Source of the DNA: Puniceicoccales bacterium | Lineage (GTDB): Bacteria > Verrucomicrobiota > Verrucomicrobiia > Opitutales > JAIRKQ01 | DNA length: 10,486 nt | NCBI GenBank assembly: GCA_031273725.1 | Contig: JAISRG010000023.1 | Coordinates: 1-10,486 of the forward strand | Reading direction: 5' to 3' | Shown here: positions 1 to 5,785 of the stretch, piece by piece | Position numbering within the stretch: position 1 is the stretch's first letter | How the letters are laid out: the number at the start of each line of letters is the position of its first letter | Notes under the pieces: generated by a model | Databases searched by the model: none | What the model was told of the DNA's origin: nothing | What the model saw: only the letters and a program-made list of their open reading frames with translations | Translations under genes and position numbers: made by a program

Positions 1-128
1 AAAACGCGGATCGCAAAAAAGAAATTCAGAAAAACCAAATCAAGTCTTGCTGTGAACAAGGATTTGGAAACTTTGAGCATGCTCTTTTATTTACTTTTTT
101 TACTTTAAAACAGTTTTACCAATTTTAG
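1..128 (+). other. possible 3' end of an upstream + strand gene
   Basis: Two + strand frames are open from the window edge: one stops with TAA at 106-108 (35 residues) and one with TAG at 126-128 (41 residues). Both translations are basic at first and then rich in Phe and Leu, and I recognise neither. A + strand intrinsic terminator follows at 142-164, which suggests that a + strand transcript ends here. The frame cannot be decided from this fragment, and the whole stretch could be untranslated. Apart from the terminator and a weak promoter candidate, 129-254 holds nothing else I can support. Confidence 0.25.
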
Positions 129-141
129 AGCTGATTTCATC

Positions 142-164
142 AAGAATCCCCGCTGGGATTTTTT
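142..164 (+). terminator. intrinsic terminator of the upstream unit
   Basis: AATCCC (145-150) pairs perfectly with GGGATT (155-160) around a CGCT loop. Three further pairs are possible outward (142-144 with 161-163, including one G-T). The stem runs straight into a T tract on the + strand. The reverse direction has no T tract, so it should terminate + strand transcription coming from outside the window. Confidence 0.7.
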
Positions 165-175
165 ACCCTCAAATT

Positions 176-213
176 TTGCAATTCTCGTATGATTTTTTTA
201 TGAATGGTAAAAT
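176..213 (+). promoter_or_regulatory. weak candidate promoter for the 255-1352 gene
   Basis: TTGCAA at 176-181 is followed after 17 bases by TATGAA at 199-204, each matching 4 of 6 sigma-70 consensus positions. An alternative extended -10, TGGTAAAAT, lies at 205-213. Either would start transcription at about 211-220. That is downstream of the ATG at 204 and upstream of the ATG at 255, so it agrees with the later start. AT-rich sequence produces such matches easily. Confidence 0.3.
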
Positions 214-254
214 TTTCTTGCTTTGGACTAAAAAAAACACATCGTAGCATTTCA

Positions 255-1352
255 ATGAACAGGTTTCTAAAGATAATGTGTGTTGTGGCGACCATAGGAA
301 ATGCAGGGTGCCAATCAATAGGTCCTAAAATTATTGAACAATCTCATCCTCAGTATAACAGTGCTGTAGTGTCGGCCATAGATAATCAGTTGTTGACAAA
401 TATTGTACGTCTAAAGTATCGGGAAAATCCTCTTTTCTTGGAAGTTAGCAGTATTTCCGAATCACGTAGTTCTGGTTTCGATGGCGGTCTTAAGAGCGTC
501 GAGTGGTTTCCTCACGATGTTTCTAGTAAAACAAAAGTTATTCCAACTTTTTTACTGAAAAATTACCAAATTCCAACAATTTCCTACCGCCCCGTAAGAG
601 GGAAAGAGTTTATCAAGTACATGATGACGCCGATTCCATTGGGTGTGACCCTTGGCATGTCATCCTCGGGCTGGAAGTTGCAAAGAGTATTCAATATGTG
701 TATTGAAAAAATAAACGACGTGGAGAATGCCCCAAGTGCTTCGGGACCAACACCGTGGAATAAACCAAATTATGAAAAATTCTACGAAATGACGGATTTG
801 CTCAAGAAACTGGAGGATGCCAACCTCATCGCCATTGGACTTGATCCCGATAATCAACAGCGTTTGATTATGCGCATAAAGCAAACAGCAGCAAACAGAG
901 AGGATGTTGTCAAGTTTAAACAAATTCTTGGCCTTGACCAGAATAAAAATGAATTTCCATTTGAAAGTAACTTTTTGAAAGCCAGCAGCAATGGTATGGT
1001 CGTTCGCACAAGATCGCTAATGGGAATCTTGTTTTATCTGTCCCACGCCGTCGAAGTTCCTCCCGAGGATATAGAAAATGGTCTGGTTCAAACGACGATT
1101 GCGGAAGATGGATCTGTTTTTGATTGGTCGAAAAATGCAAGTGGTACTCTATTGAAAGTGCATTGCTCCAAAGAAAAACCAAATAATGCTTTTGTCGCGT
1201 CATACTATCGCGACCATTGGTTTTACATCGAAGACAATGACTTACATTCGAAATCCACATTTATGTTTATTTCAATGCTGTTCAACCTTCAGGCTGGAGA
1301 GGCTTCTTCGGCAGACGTCGTACCGATGCTGACGATCCCCGTCGGGAGATAA
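255..1352 (+). CDS. uncharacterised probable lipoprotein
   Basis: I chose the ATG at 255 (365 residues) because it gives a clean signal peptide: MNR, a hydrophobic stretch, then a lipobox-like NAG|C with the lipidated Cys at residue 19. The ATG at 204 would add 17 residues before the signal and lies inside the candidate promoter. Asn at -3 is atypical for a lipobox. The mature protein has no membrane segments. Its C-terminus has a distinctive pattern: HWFYIEDNDL, then SKST, LQAGE, and a final LTIPVGR. A middle block reads MTPIPLG, then SGW, then ASGPTP. I recall this layout from uncharacterised conserved proteins of several Gram-negative phyla, but no function or accepted name. It is probably periplasm-facing and anchored in a membrane. 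Terminators on both sides (142-164 and 1394-1419) suggest it is transcribed alone. Confidence 0.8.
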   Translation: MNRFLKIMCVVATIGNAGCQSIGPKIIEQSHPQYNSAVVSAIDNQLLTNIVRLKYRENPLFLEVSSISESRSSGFDGGLKSVEWFPHDVSSKTKVIPTFLLKNYQIPTISYRPVRGKEFIKYMMTPIPLGVTLGMSSSGWKLQRVFNMCIEKINDVENAPSASGPTPWNKPNYEKFYEMTDLLKKLEDANLIAIGLDPDNQQRLIMRIKQTAANREDVVKFKQILGLDQNKNEFPFESNFLKASSNGMVVRTRSLMGILFYLSHAVEVPPEDIENGLVQTTIAEDGSVFDWSKNASGTLLKVHCSKEKPNNAFVASYYRDHWFYIEDNDLHSKSTFMFISMLFNLQAGEASSADVVPMLTIPVGR

Positions 1353-1393
1353 TTTTCGTTGGTCGATCTTCGGGGTGAAAGAGAATTAACATT

Positions 1394-1419
1394 GCCTTCC
1401 TGGATTGGAAGGCTTTTTT
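1394..1419 (+). terminator. intrinsic terminator after the lipoprotein gene
   Basis: GCCTTCC (1394-1400) pairs perfectly with GGAAGGC (1407-1413) around a six-base loop, followed directly by six T (1414-1419). This is a textbook rho-independent terminator for the + strand. It ends only 13 bases before the prmA start codon. Confidence 0.9.
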
Positions 1420-1432
1420 ATAGATCCAAAAT

Positions 1433-2323
1433 ATGCTAAAGTTTTCTTCGAAGATTTCATCTCAGGGAAGTGCGGATTCAATAGGTGACTTTTTAGGCGA
1501 CCAAGAATTGGTTTGTTGGAGCATAGAGAAAGATTGTTTAGGTGATGAATATCTTCTATGTGGCTATGTTTCCGATGAGCAGGTTGGTCGTAAAGAGTTT
1601 GCTAAAATACAGTCCGCTTTCAGCGATGTTGGCAATGCCGAAATTGTGACGATAAATCCTTCCGATTGGGAGGAGACATATAGAAAATCTGCTAAATTGT
1701 GGAAGTGTGAAGATTTATATTGGGTCCCAACTTTTATGAAAGATAAAATTGAGATTCCAGAAGACGGGGTAGGGATATACGTGGAACCTGGGATGGCATT
1801 TGGATCGGGGAGTCATGAAACATCGCAATTGTGTGCCCGGGCACTGGTAATGTTTAAAAGCTTGTACAAAAAGACCAACGACTTGATGATTAAAAGCTGT
1901 ATCGACGTTGGTTGTGGTTCCGGAATATTGGGCATTTCAGCTTTGAAACTGGGATTGTCCCATGCGACATTTATCGACATAGACGCGGATGCGATAAGAA
2001 TTAGCCAAGAAAATGCGTTGGCAAATGGACTGTTCCTTGATCAAATGGATTTTGTTACCGGCGATGTTAAGGTCAGTTTGCTGGGAAGGCAGGCAGATTT
2101 ATTGATGGCAAATATTTTGTCCAATGTTCTCATTGAAAATGCTGATTTGTTGGTAAATTCTGTAAAACCTGGCGGATTATTGTGTGTGAGTGGGATCTTG
2201 AAGGATGAAAAATTTGATGTGGCTTCTGAATTTACAAAATTTACCAAAAAAAGATGGGAATCTGTGATAGAAAGTTCCGTGGATGAAGGGGAATGGTCAT
2301 TATTGGCATATTTTCGTGGATAA
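1433..2323 (+). CDS. prmA: ribosomal protein L11 methyltransferase
   Basis: This is a SAM-dependent methyltransferase that, by family, methylates lysines and the N-terminus of ribosomal protein L11 in the cytoplasm. At 296 residues it has the usual length. The divergent N-terminal ~75 residues fit the L11-binding domain. DW at 78-79, followed by W90, fits the linker. The family signature is at 117-130 (EPGMAFGSGSHET), the SAM-binding motif I is DVGCGSGILG (158-167), and an acidic DID follows at 182-184. MANIL (225-229) replaces the NPPY-like motif, as usual in PrmA, and KPGG follows at 245-248. The ATG at 1433 has no Shine-Dalgarno sequence and lies 13 bases after a strong terminator, so either some readthrough occurs or an unrecognised promoter overlaps the terminator. 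The next gene starts 45 bases downstream. Confidence 0.93.
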   Translation: MLKFSSKISSQGSADSIGDFLGDQELVCWSIEKDCLGDEYLLCGYVSDEQVGRKEFAKIQSAFSDVGNAEIVTINPSDWEETYRKSAKLWKCEDLYWVPTFMKDKIEIPEDGVGIYVEPGMAFGSGSHETSQLCARALVMFKSLYKKTNDLMIKSCIDVGCGSGILGISALKLGLSHATFIDIDADAIRISQENALANGLFLDQMDFVTGDVKVSLLGRQADLLMANILSNVLIENADLLVNSVKPGGLLCVSGILKDEKFDVASEFTKFTKKRWESVIESSVDEGEWSLLAYFRG

Positions 2324-2368
2324 ATTTACTTGCCTTTGGTGGTAAAAAAAATCATATGTTTACTGCTT

Positions 2369-2785
2369 ATGAAAATAAAAATATCAATGTTTAGGGGTTC
2401 TTTAGTGGGTTTAATTTTTTGTACGTTCCTAGTTCTTACTGGATGTACGCAGACTGGTGGAACGTTGGGTGGTGCTGCCGTTGGAACTGGTGCGGGAGCC
2501 GGGATAGGGTATGCAATCAAAGGCAAAGATGGAGCCGTTCTTGGAGGTGTGATAGGTGGATTAGCCGGTGGAGCACTGGGTAATGAAGCTGCAGCTCGAA
2601 AGGAACAAGCAGCAAGAGCTTCGAATGCTCCATCCGCAACTCCGACGGTCATCCATACCTATGAGCATACCTATGATAATTCATTTGACGCTGAAAAGCA
2701 AAGAATTGAAGTTGAGCGTCAACGAATTCAGTTAGAAAAAGAAAGACTCGAGCTCGAAAAAGCAAGACGAGATTTATTCCGCTAG
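2369..2785 (+). CDS. glycine-zipper lipoprotein with C-terminal coiled coil
   Basis: From the ATG at 2369 the product is 138 residues. It has a lipoprotein signal peptide with a perfect lipobox LTGC, the lipidated Cys being residue 26. An in-frame TTG at 2330 would only add a poor N-terminal extension, and an ATG at 2387 is also possible. Residues ~29-75 are a Gly/Ala-rich zipper with repeated GxxxG spacing, like the glycine-zipper 2TM/17-kDa surface-antigen and OmpA-like zipper families. The last ~33 residues alternate charged and Leu/Ile positions (EKQRIEVERQRIQLEKERLE) and should form a coiled coil. The likely site is the outer membrane or periplasm, with a structural or envelope-stress role by family analogy. 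The exact function is unknown. It lies 45 bases after prmA and 19 bases before the next gene, so cotranscription is likely. Confidence 0.85.
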   Translation: MKIKISMFRGSLVGLIFCTFLVLTGCTQTGGTLGGAAVGTGAGAGIGYAIKGKDGAVLGGVIGGLAGGALGNEAAARKEQAARASNAPSATPTVIHTYEHTYDNSFDAEKQRIEVERQRIQLEKERLELEKARRDLFR

Positions 2786-2804
2786 GAGATTAAACCAGGA
2801 TAAT

Positions 2805-4352
2805 ATGTCAGATGAAGGAGATAATGTTGTTGACTTGAGTGAATTGGAAAATTTTTCGTTTCAACCGAAATGGGAAAGACAAAAAACGGATGATTTTTCC
2901 CGTCCATACACGAAAAATGATAAAAAAAGCTTTAACAGACCGAAGCATGCTGCCGGTGGTGGAGGTTTCAAAAAAAATCCCTGGCAACCAAAAACTGAAG
3001 GGAGGAATTTTTCTCAAAATGGAACTCGGTTTCGGGGAACTAACAGGTCAAATTGGAGTGGGCAGGGTAGGGGAGCATTAAGGCCCCAAGCCTTTCGACC
3101 TTTCGACCCGATAGTCGACATCGAACTTTATCCCAATGACGCGGTTTTTGATGCCATAGTATCTGCCATAAAGTCTACGTGTAAGACCTATGAGCTGTTT
3201 TCCGTGGCCAAGCTGTTTTTGGAAAAGCCGGAACGGTTTGCGATGGTGGTAAAGAAAAAAGATACCCAGGAAGATAAATACCTTTATCTGACCATCGATG
3301 ATAATTTTATTTTTGAGACCGAAAATGCGGCAATTGACCATGTCTTTGAAAATTACGCAGAAAAATATTTTGATGTCGAAGAGCGTGATGTTCAACCTCC
3401 GGCTGGAAAGTTTATCTGCTTGCATAAATGTGGCATGACGGGGAAGGTTTTGTGTCCACCGAATTACCACAGGTATCAGGAAATTTTGCTGGACCATCAC
3501 GATAGATTTTTGCCGCGTGTTCCATTTGAAAAATTCAAAGCTAGGATAGAAAAAATCACATCCGAGGAAGAAATAGAAAACTGGAAAATTGCATCTTCAA
3601 AAATACGAATTTTCACGCCAAAAAATCCCGATAGTTCCATCGAAAAAGTAGAATTGCAATCGGAAAAAGAGGCAAAGAAATATTTCATTGAGAACCTCAA
3701 AAGTCAGCTTATTACGCAATTTGATTCGGTGCGTGTTTCCGGGGAAACATTTGGCAAAATGCCGAGAAGTTTGTTGAGCAAGTCAATATTTGTCCTAATT
3801 GAAAGGGAAAAATCTTTCCCGTTAAATTTTTCGAATAATTTGCGCGGACGTTTGCGTCGGTCTGGTTTTACAATTTACAAACTTGGCAAGTTGGGCATTA
3901 GCTATGTCTCCGGGATTAGGCGTAAGTTTAGGGACACCAGTGTTATTTTCGCAGATGACATTCAAAAAATCATTGCCATCATAGATGCCAATCCACGGAT
4001 ATCCATCACGTCCCTGTGTTTACAATATATGCAGGGGGGAGTAGAAATTTCTACCGATGGTTTAGATGGAACAGTAGATCAGGCACTTGTTTCGACATCC
4101 CAGGAACTTTCCATTGACACGGAAAATTCAACCGCACCAGCATCGGATCCAAAAGAATCGGTAGATCGGGCATTTTTCAAAAACCTGCATTGGTTGATTC
4201 GCGAGGGGTATGTCGTAGAATTTGAAGATGGTACATTGGTTTCTACCGAAATAATTGAACAGAAAAAACAGCCCGAGACGAAAACAGAAATTGGACAAGA
4301 AATTGTCGCAGAAGCAATTGGAAACAATGCCGACCAAGAAAAAATCAGCTAG
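2805..4352 (+). CDS. uncharacterised protein, disordered basic N-terminus, possible nucleic-acid binder
   Basis: This 515-residue cytoplasmic protein has no signal peptide or membrane segment. Residues 1-25 are acidic. Residues ~26-100 are low-complexity, rich in Lys, Arg, Gly, Asn and aromatic residues (GGGGFKK, RFRGTNR, GQGRG), and look disordered and RNA-binding-like. A folded region begins near FDPIVDIELYP (100-110). Its centre has the striking CGMTGK (209-214) and PPNYHRY (218-224) motifs. Another basic block, NLRGRLRRSGF, lies at 345-355. Residues ~453-477 (FFKNLHWLIREGYVVEFEDG) resemble a winged-helix helix-wing, followed by an acidic tail. I recall similar proteins only from Opitutae-type Verrucomicrobiota, annotated as hypothetical. 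RNA or DNA binding is inference. The start is supported by AGGA at 2797-2800, though the spacing is short. Its TAG shares CTAG with the stop of the convergent gene. Confidence 0.9.
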   Translation: MSDEGDNVVDLSELENFSFQPKWERQKTDDFSRPYTKNDKKSFNRPKHAAGGGGFKKNPWQPKTEGRNFSQNGTRFRGTNRSNWSGQGRGALRPQAFRPFDPIVDIELYPNDAVFDAIVSAIKSTCKTYELFSVAKLFLEKPERFAMVVKKKDTQEDKYLYLTIDDNFIFETENAAIDHVFENYAEKYFDVEERDVQPPAGKFICLHKCGMTGKVLCPPNYHRYQEILLDHHDRFLPRVPFEKFKARIEKITSEEEIENWKIASSKIRIFTPKNPDSSIEKVELQSEKEAKKYFIENLKSQLITQFDSVRVSGETFGKMPRSLLSKSIFVLIEREKSFPLNFSNNLRGRLRRSGFTIYKLGKLGISYVSGIRRKFRDTSVIFADDIQKIIAIIDANPRISITSLCLQYMQGGVEISTDGLDGTVDQALVSTSQELSIDTENSTAPASDPKESVDRAFFKNLHWLIREGYVVEFEDGTLVSTEIIEQKKQPETKTEIGQEIVAEAIGNNADQEKIS

Positions 4353-4708
4353 TTGACATACTCATATAGATATGCTAAGGTTTCTTCAGGCTTAGGAAGG
4401 TGAGGGTGTTTTTGTATCGTGAGTGTCCAAAGATTAAGGTGGTCGTTTATTTTTTTAACCACACATTTTGCTTTAAAATGTTCACCTGGGGCAAATAGAC
4501 AATGAACTTCTTTTTCAGACTCTAGTTCTACCCGATGGGTCATGCAATTATCTATGTCAGCTATCAGAGCCACGGCCGTTTGATCAACTTTTGGCATTGT
4601 TGCATTTTCCATAAAACATTTTGTTATGGCCAGGCTTGCGCCTGCGAAAATTGCGACAGCGCAGAGGACTTCCATCAAGGAGAAAGCTTTTCGATTTATA
4701 ATTTTCAT
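4349..4708 (-). CDS. type II secretion-like minor pseudopilin (GspI-like)
   Basis: This 119-residue protein has a class III prepilin leader: MKIINRKA, then FSLMEV with Glu at +5 of the mature chain, followed by a hydrophobic helix (to about residue 27) and a small globular domain. By family it would be cleaved and N-methylated by a prepilin peptidase at the inner membrane and packed at a pseudopilus tip. The residue before the cleavage site is Ala8, not the near-universal Gly. Position as third gene after GspG-like and GspH-like genes, small size and the LMEVL...AIFA helix favour GspI, but GspJ or a type IV pilus minor pilin cannot be excluded. The ATG at 4708 has no Shine-Dalgarno sequence. 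The stop overlaps the convergent gene's stop, leaving no space for a separate terminator. Confidence 0.75.
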   Translation of the reverse strand: MKIINRKAFSLMEVLCAVAIFAGASLAITKCFMENATMPKVDQTAVALIADIDNCMTHRVELESEKEVHCLFAPGEHFKAKCVVKKINDHLNLWTLTIQKHPHLPKPEETLAYLYEYVN

Positions 4709-4747
4709 GGTTTAATGGGTGTTTGTCCCTGTTCGTTTTAATTGACG

Positions 4748-5257
4748 TTAGTATGTTTGTATCTGTGCGTTTTTATCGACGACAATATAATGTGTTTTGC
4801 CATCAAATGAAAATTTTAATTGGAAAGGGTCGAAATATTTTTCTTTGAAGGTCACCAGTGATGGGTATAACGGCTCGCCAGCCAGAAATTTGAGATTGCT
4901 AGCTGAGGTACTGTCTGAATCAATACAGTAGTTAGGAACGGTTAAAAGTTCACAATTTGAAATTCTCGAATCAAGATTTTTACTATTAATGAGTTTAAAA
5001 GTTACATTATTGCCATCTGTATCTAAATACGTGCGAATACAATTTTCCGATACTCCGATAACAATCGGAGTATCGGAACGCATCGAGTGTAATCTTGCCA
5101 GGAATACAGCTTCAGACAGGGTAGTTTTTGTTTTGTAAATGGCGTCTTTCCTAAATTTAAATGGTTTAAAAACAAAACTTGCTGCGAACATTGCCATTAC
5201 CGCTAGGACAAATAGCAGTTCGAATGTCGAAAATCCTGATTGGCGTTTGTTTTTCAC
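4748..5257 (-). CDS. type II secretion-like minor pseudopilin (GspH-like)
   Basis: I take the GTG at 5257 as the start (169 residues). It gives a normal short leader, MKNKRQSG|FSTFE, with Gly at -1, Phe at +1 and Glu at +5, and AAAGAG lies 7 bases upstream (5265-5270). The frame stays open to a TTG at 5287, but that start lies inside a hairpin and would lengthen the leader abnormally. A hydrophobic helix follows at about 14-30. The globular C-terminal domain is rich in beta-forming residues and contains three Cys in the segment between residues 70 and 130. Position between GspG-like and GspI-like genes and the size suggest GspH, the minor pseudopilin next to the major one. A perfect 15-bp hairpin lies inside codons ~60-71. 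Confidence 0.75.
   Translation of the reverse strand: MKNKRQSGFSTFELLFVLAVMAMFAASFVFKPFKFRKDAIYKTKTTLSEAVFLARLHSMRSDTPIVIGVSENCIRTYLDTDGNNVTFKLINSKNLDSRISNCELLTVPNYCIDSDSTSASNLKFLAGEPLYPSLVTFKEKYFDPFQLKFSFDGKTHYIVVDKNAQIQTY
5045..5078 (-). repeat. perfect 15-bp hairpin inside the gspH-like gene
   Basis: Bases 5045-5059 and 5064-5078 are exact reverse complements, separated by a four-base loop (AACA on the + strand, TGTT in the mRNA). The mRNA encodes SDTPIVIGVSE through this stretch, so the palindrome is held within an open frame. It is far longer than the scattered 6-7-bp stems elsewhere in the window. A structured mRNA element, a processing site or the trace of a small palindrome insertion are all possible. 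Confidence 0.9.
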
Positions 5258-5277
5258 CGTAAAACTCTTTGATAAAT

Positions 5278-5303
5278 AAAGCACCAAATGTTGTCGGTGC
5301 TTT
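5278..5303 (-). terminator. intergenic stem-loop after the gspG-like gene, possible attenuator
   Basis: AAAGCACC pairs perfectly over 8 bp with GGTGCTTT around a ten-base loop, and the sequence continues TTTATTTAT in the - direction. It lies between the gspG-like stop (5351) and the gspH-like start (5257). It could partly terminate transcription or protect the 3' end of the first message, giving more major than minor pseudopilin. The T tract is interrupted and the loop is large, so full termination is doubtful. Confidence 0.5.
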
Positions 5304-5350
5304 TATTGGGAAAACTTGGTAAATATTTTTCCAACCCTATTGTTGTATTA

Positions 5351-5743
5351 TTAGATATAAGGCGTCACATCAACGCTAACATTCGGAACACCAGCCTCCT
5401 CCGCTTGGCCCTTTTCTTGAGGTGCAATTGTTACAATTGCACCATTTGGGGTAAGTTTATACGGTTGCTTGAAAGGATCATTTAGGCCGGTTGTTGCATC
5501 GAGCCCAAGAGCTGCGACCGTCAAGTCGTCTTTTGTTAGCACTCTACCCACGGCGGCAGCTCTAGCAATAATGGCCGTTTTAATTCGCCCGTTCATATCT
5601 ATCTTCGTTTGTTGGACTAAGGCTGCCCTACGCCCACCACCAGTACTTTTCGTAAACATTACAGCTATACCCGTTAAAATGATAAGAACAACCAGTACTT
5701 CAACCAATGTGAAACCTCTATTTCGTTTATTTAAAATATTCAT
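5351..5743 (-). CDS. type II secretion-like pseudopilin (GspG-like, divergent)
   Basis: The ATG at 5743 gives 130 residues with a textbook prepilin leader: MNILNKRNRG, cleavage, then FTLVEVLVVLIILTGI with Glu at +5. An alternative TTG at 5782 falls in the promoter -35 and would lengthen the leader. By family this is a major pseudopilin subunit, processed by prepilin peptidase and assembled into the pseudopilus that drives export through an outer-membrane secretin. The C-terminal half keeps LNDPFKQPYKLTPNG (87-101), which resembles the GspG PLDPWGxPYxY block, but the family's usual Asp/Gly-rich calcium loop at the end is not recognisable. It has its own promoter (5755-5782), no Shine-Dalgarno sequence, and a 10-bp hairpin in codons ~101-108. 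It could also be a type IV pilin-like protein; no secretion ATPase, platform protein or secretin is in the window. Confidence 0.75.
   Translation of the reverse strand: MNILNKRNRGFTLVEVLVVLIILTGIAVMFTKSTGGGRRAALVQQTKIDMNGRIKTAIIARAAAVGRVLTKDDLTVAALGLDATTGLNDPFKQPYKLTPNGAIVTIAPQEKGQAEEAGVPNVSVDVTPYI
5421..5443 (-). repeat. perfect 10-bp hairpin inside the gspG-like gene
   Basis: GGTGCAATTG (5421-5430) and CAATTGCACC (5434-5443) are exact reverse complements with a three-base loop. The coded peptide is GAIVTIAP near the end of the protein. The T tract after it is absent, so it is not a terminator. It may stabilise or mark the 3' part of the message, or be a coincidence of Ile/Val/Ala codons. 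Confidence 0.75.
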
Positions 5744-5754
5744 AGTAGTTGAGC

Positions 5755-5782
5755 ATTGTATTTGCCAATTACCATCCGTCAA
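5755..5782 (-). promoter_or_regulatory. sigma-70-like promoter of the pseudopilin cassette
   Basis: On the - strand, TTGACG (5782-5777) and TACAAT (5760-5755) each match 5 of 6 consensus positions and are separated by 16 bases. The element sits in the 42-base gap between the ispG stop and the gspG-like ATG. A start about 7 bases after the -10 would fall near 5748, leaving only about five untranslated bases before the ATG at 5743. It would uncouple the pseudopilins from the housekeeping genes upstream. Confidence 0.65.
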
Positions 5783-5785
5783 GTT

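Noticed and set aside
856..900. repeated AGCAAACAG-like bases in the lipoprotein gene
   Set aside because: Only two short copies within a coding sequence; nothing suggests an array.
2330..2358. possible promoter TTGCCT-17-CATATG before the glycine-zipper gene
   Set aside because: The -10 matches only 3 of 6 positions; close spacing to prmA explains expression more simply.
2326..2652. - strand open frame rich in Pro and Ala opposite the glycine-zipper gene
   Set aside because: It is the complement of Gly/Ala codons; the + strand frame has a lipobox, zipper and coiled coil, so this is a shadow.
4353..4381. perfect -35 hexamer TTGACA just after the convergent stops
   Set aside because: No acceptable -10 lies 15-19 bases downstream, and it would only drive antisense RNA into the pseudopilins.
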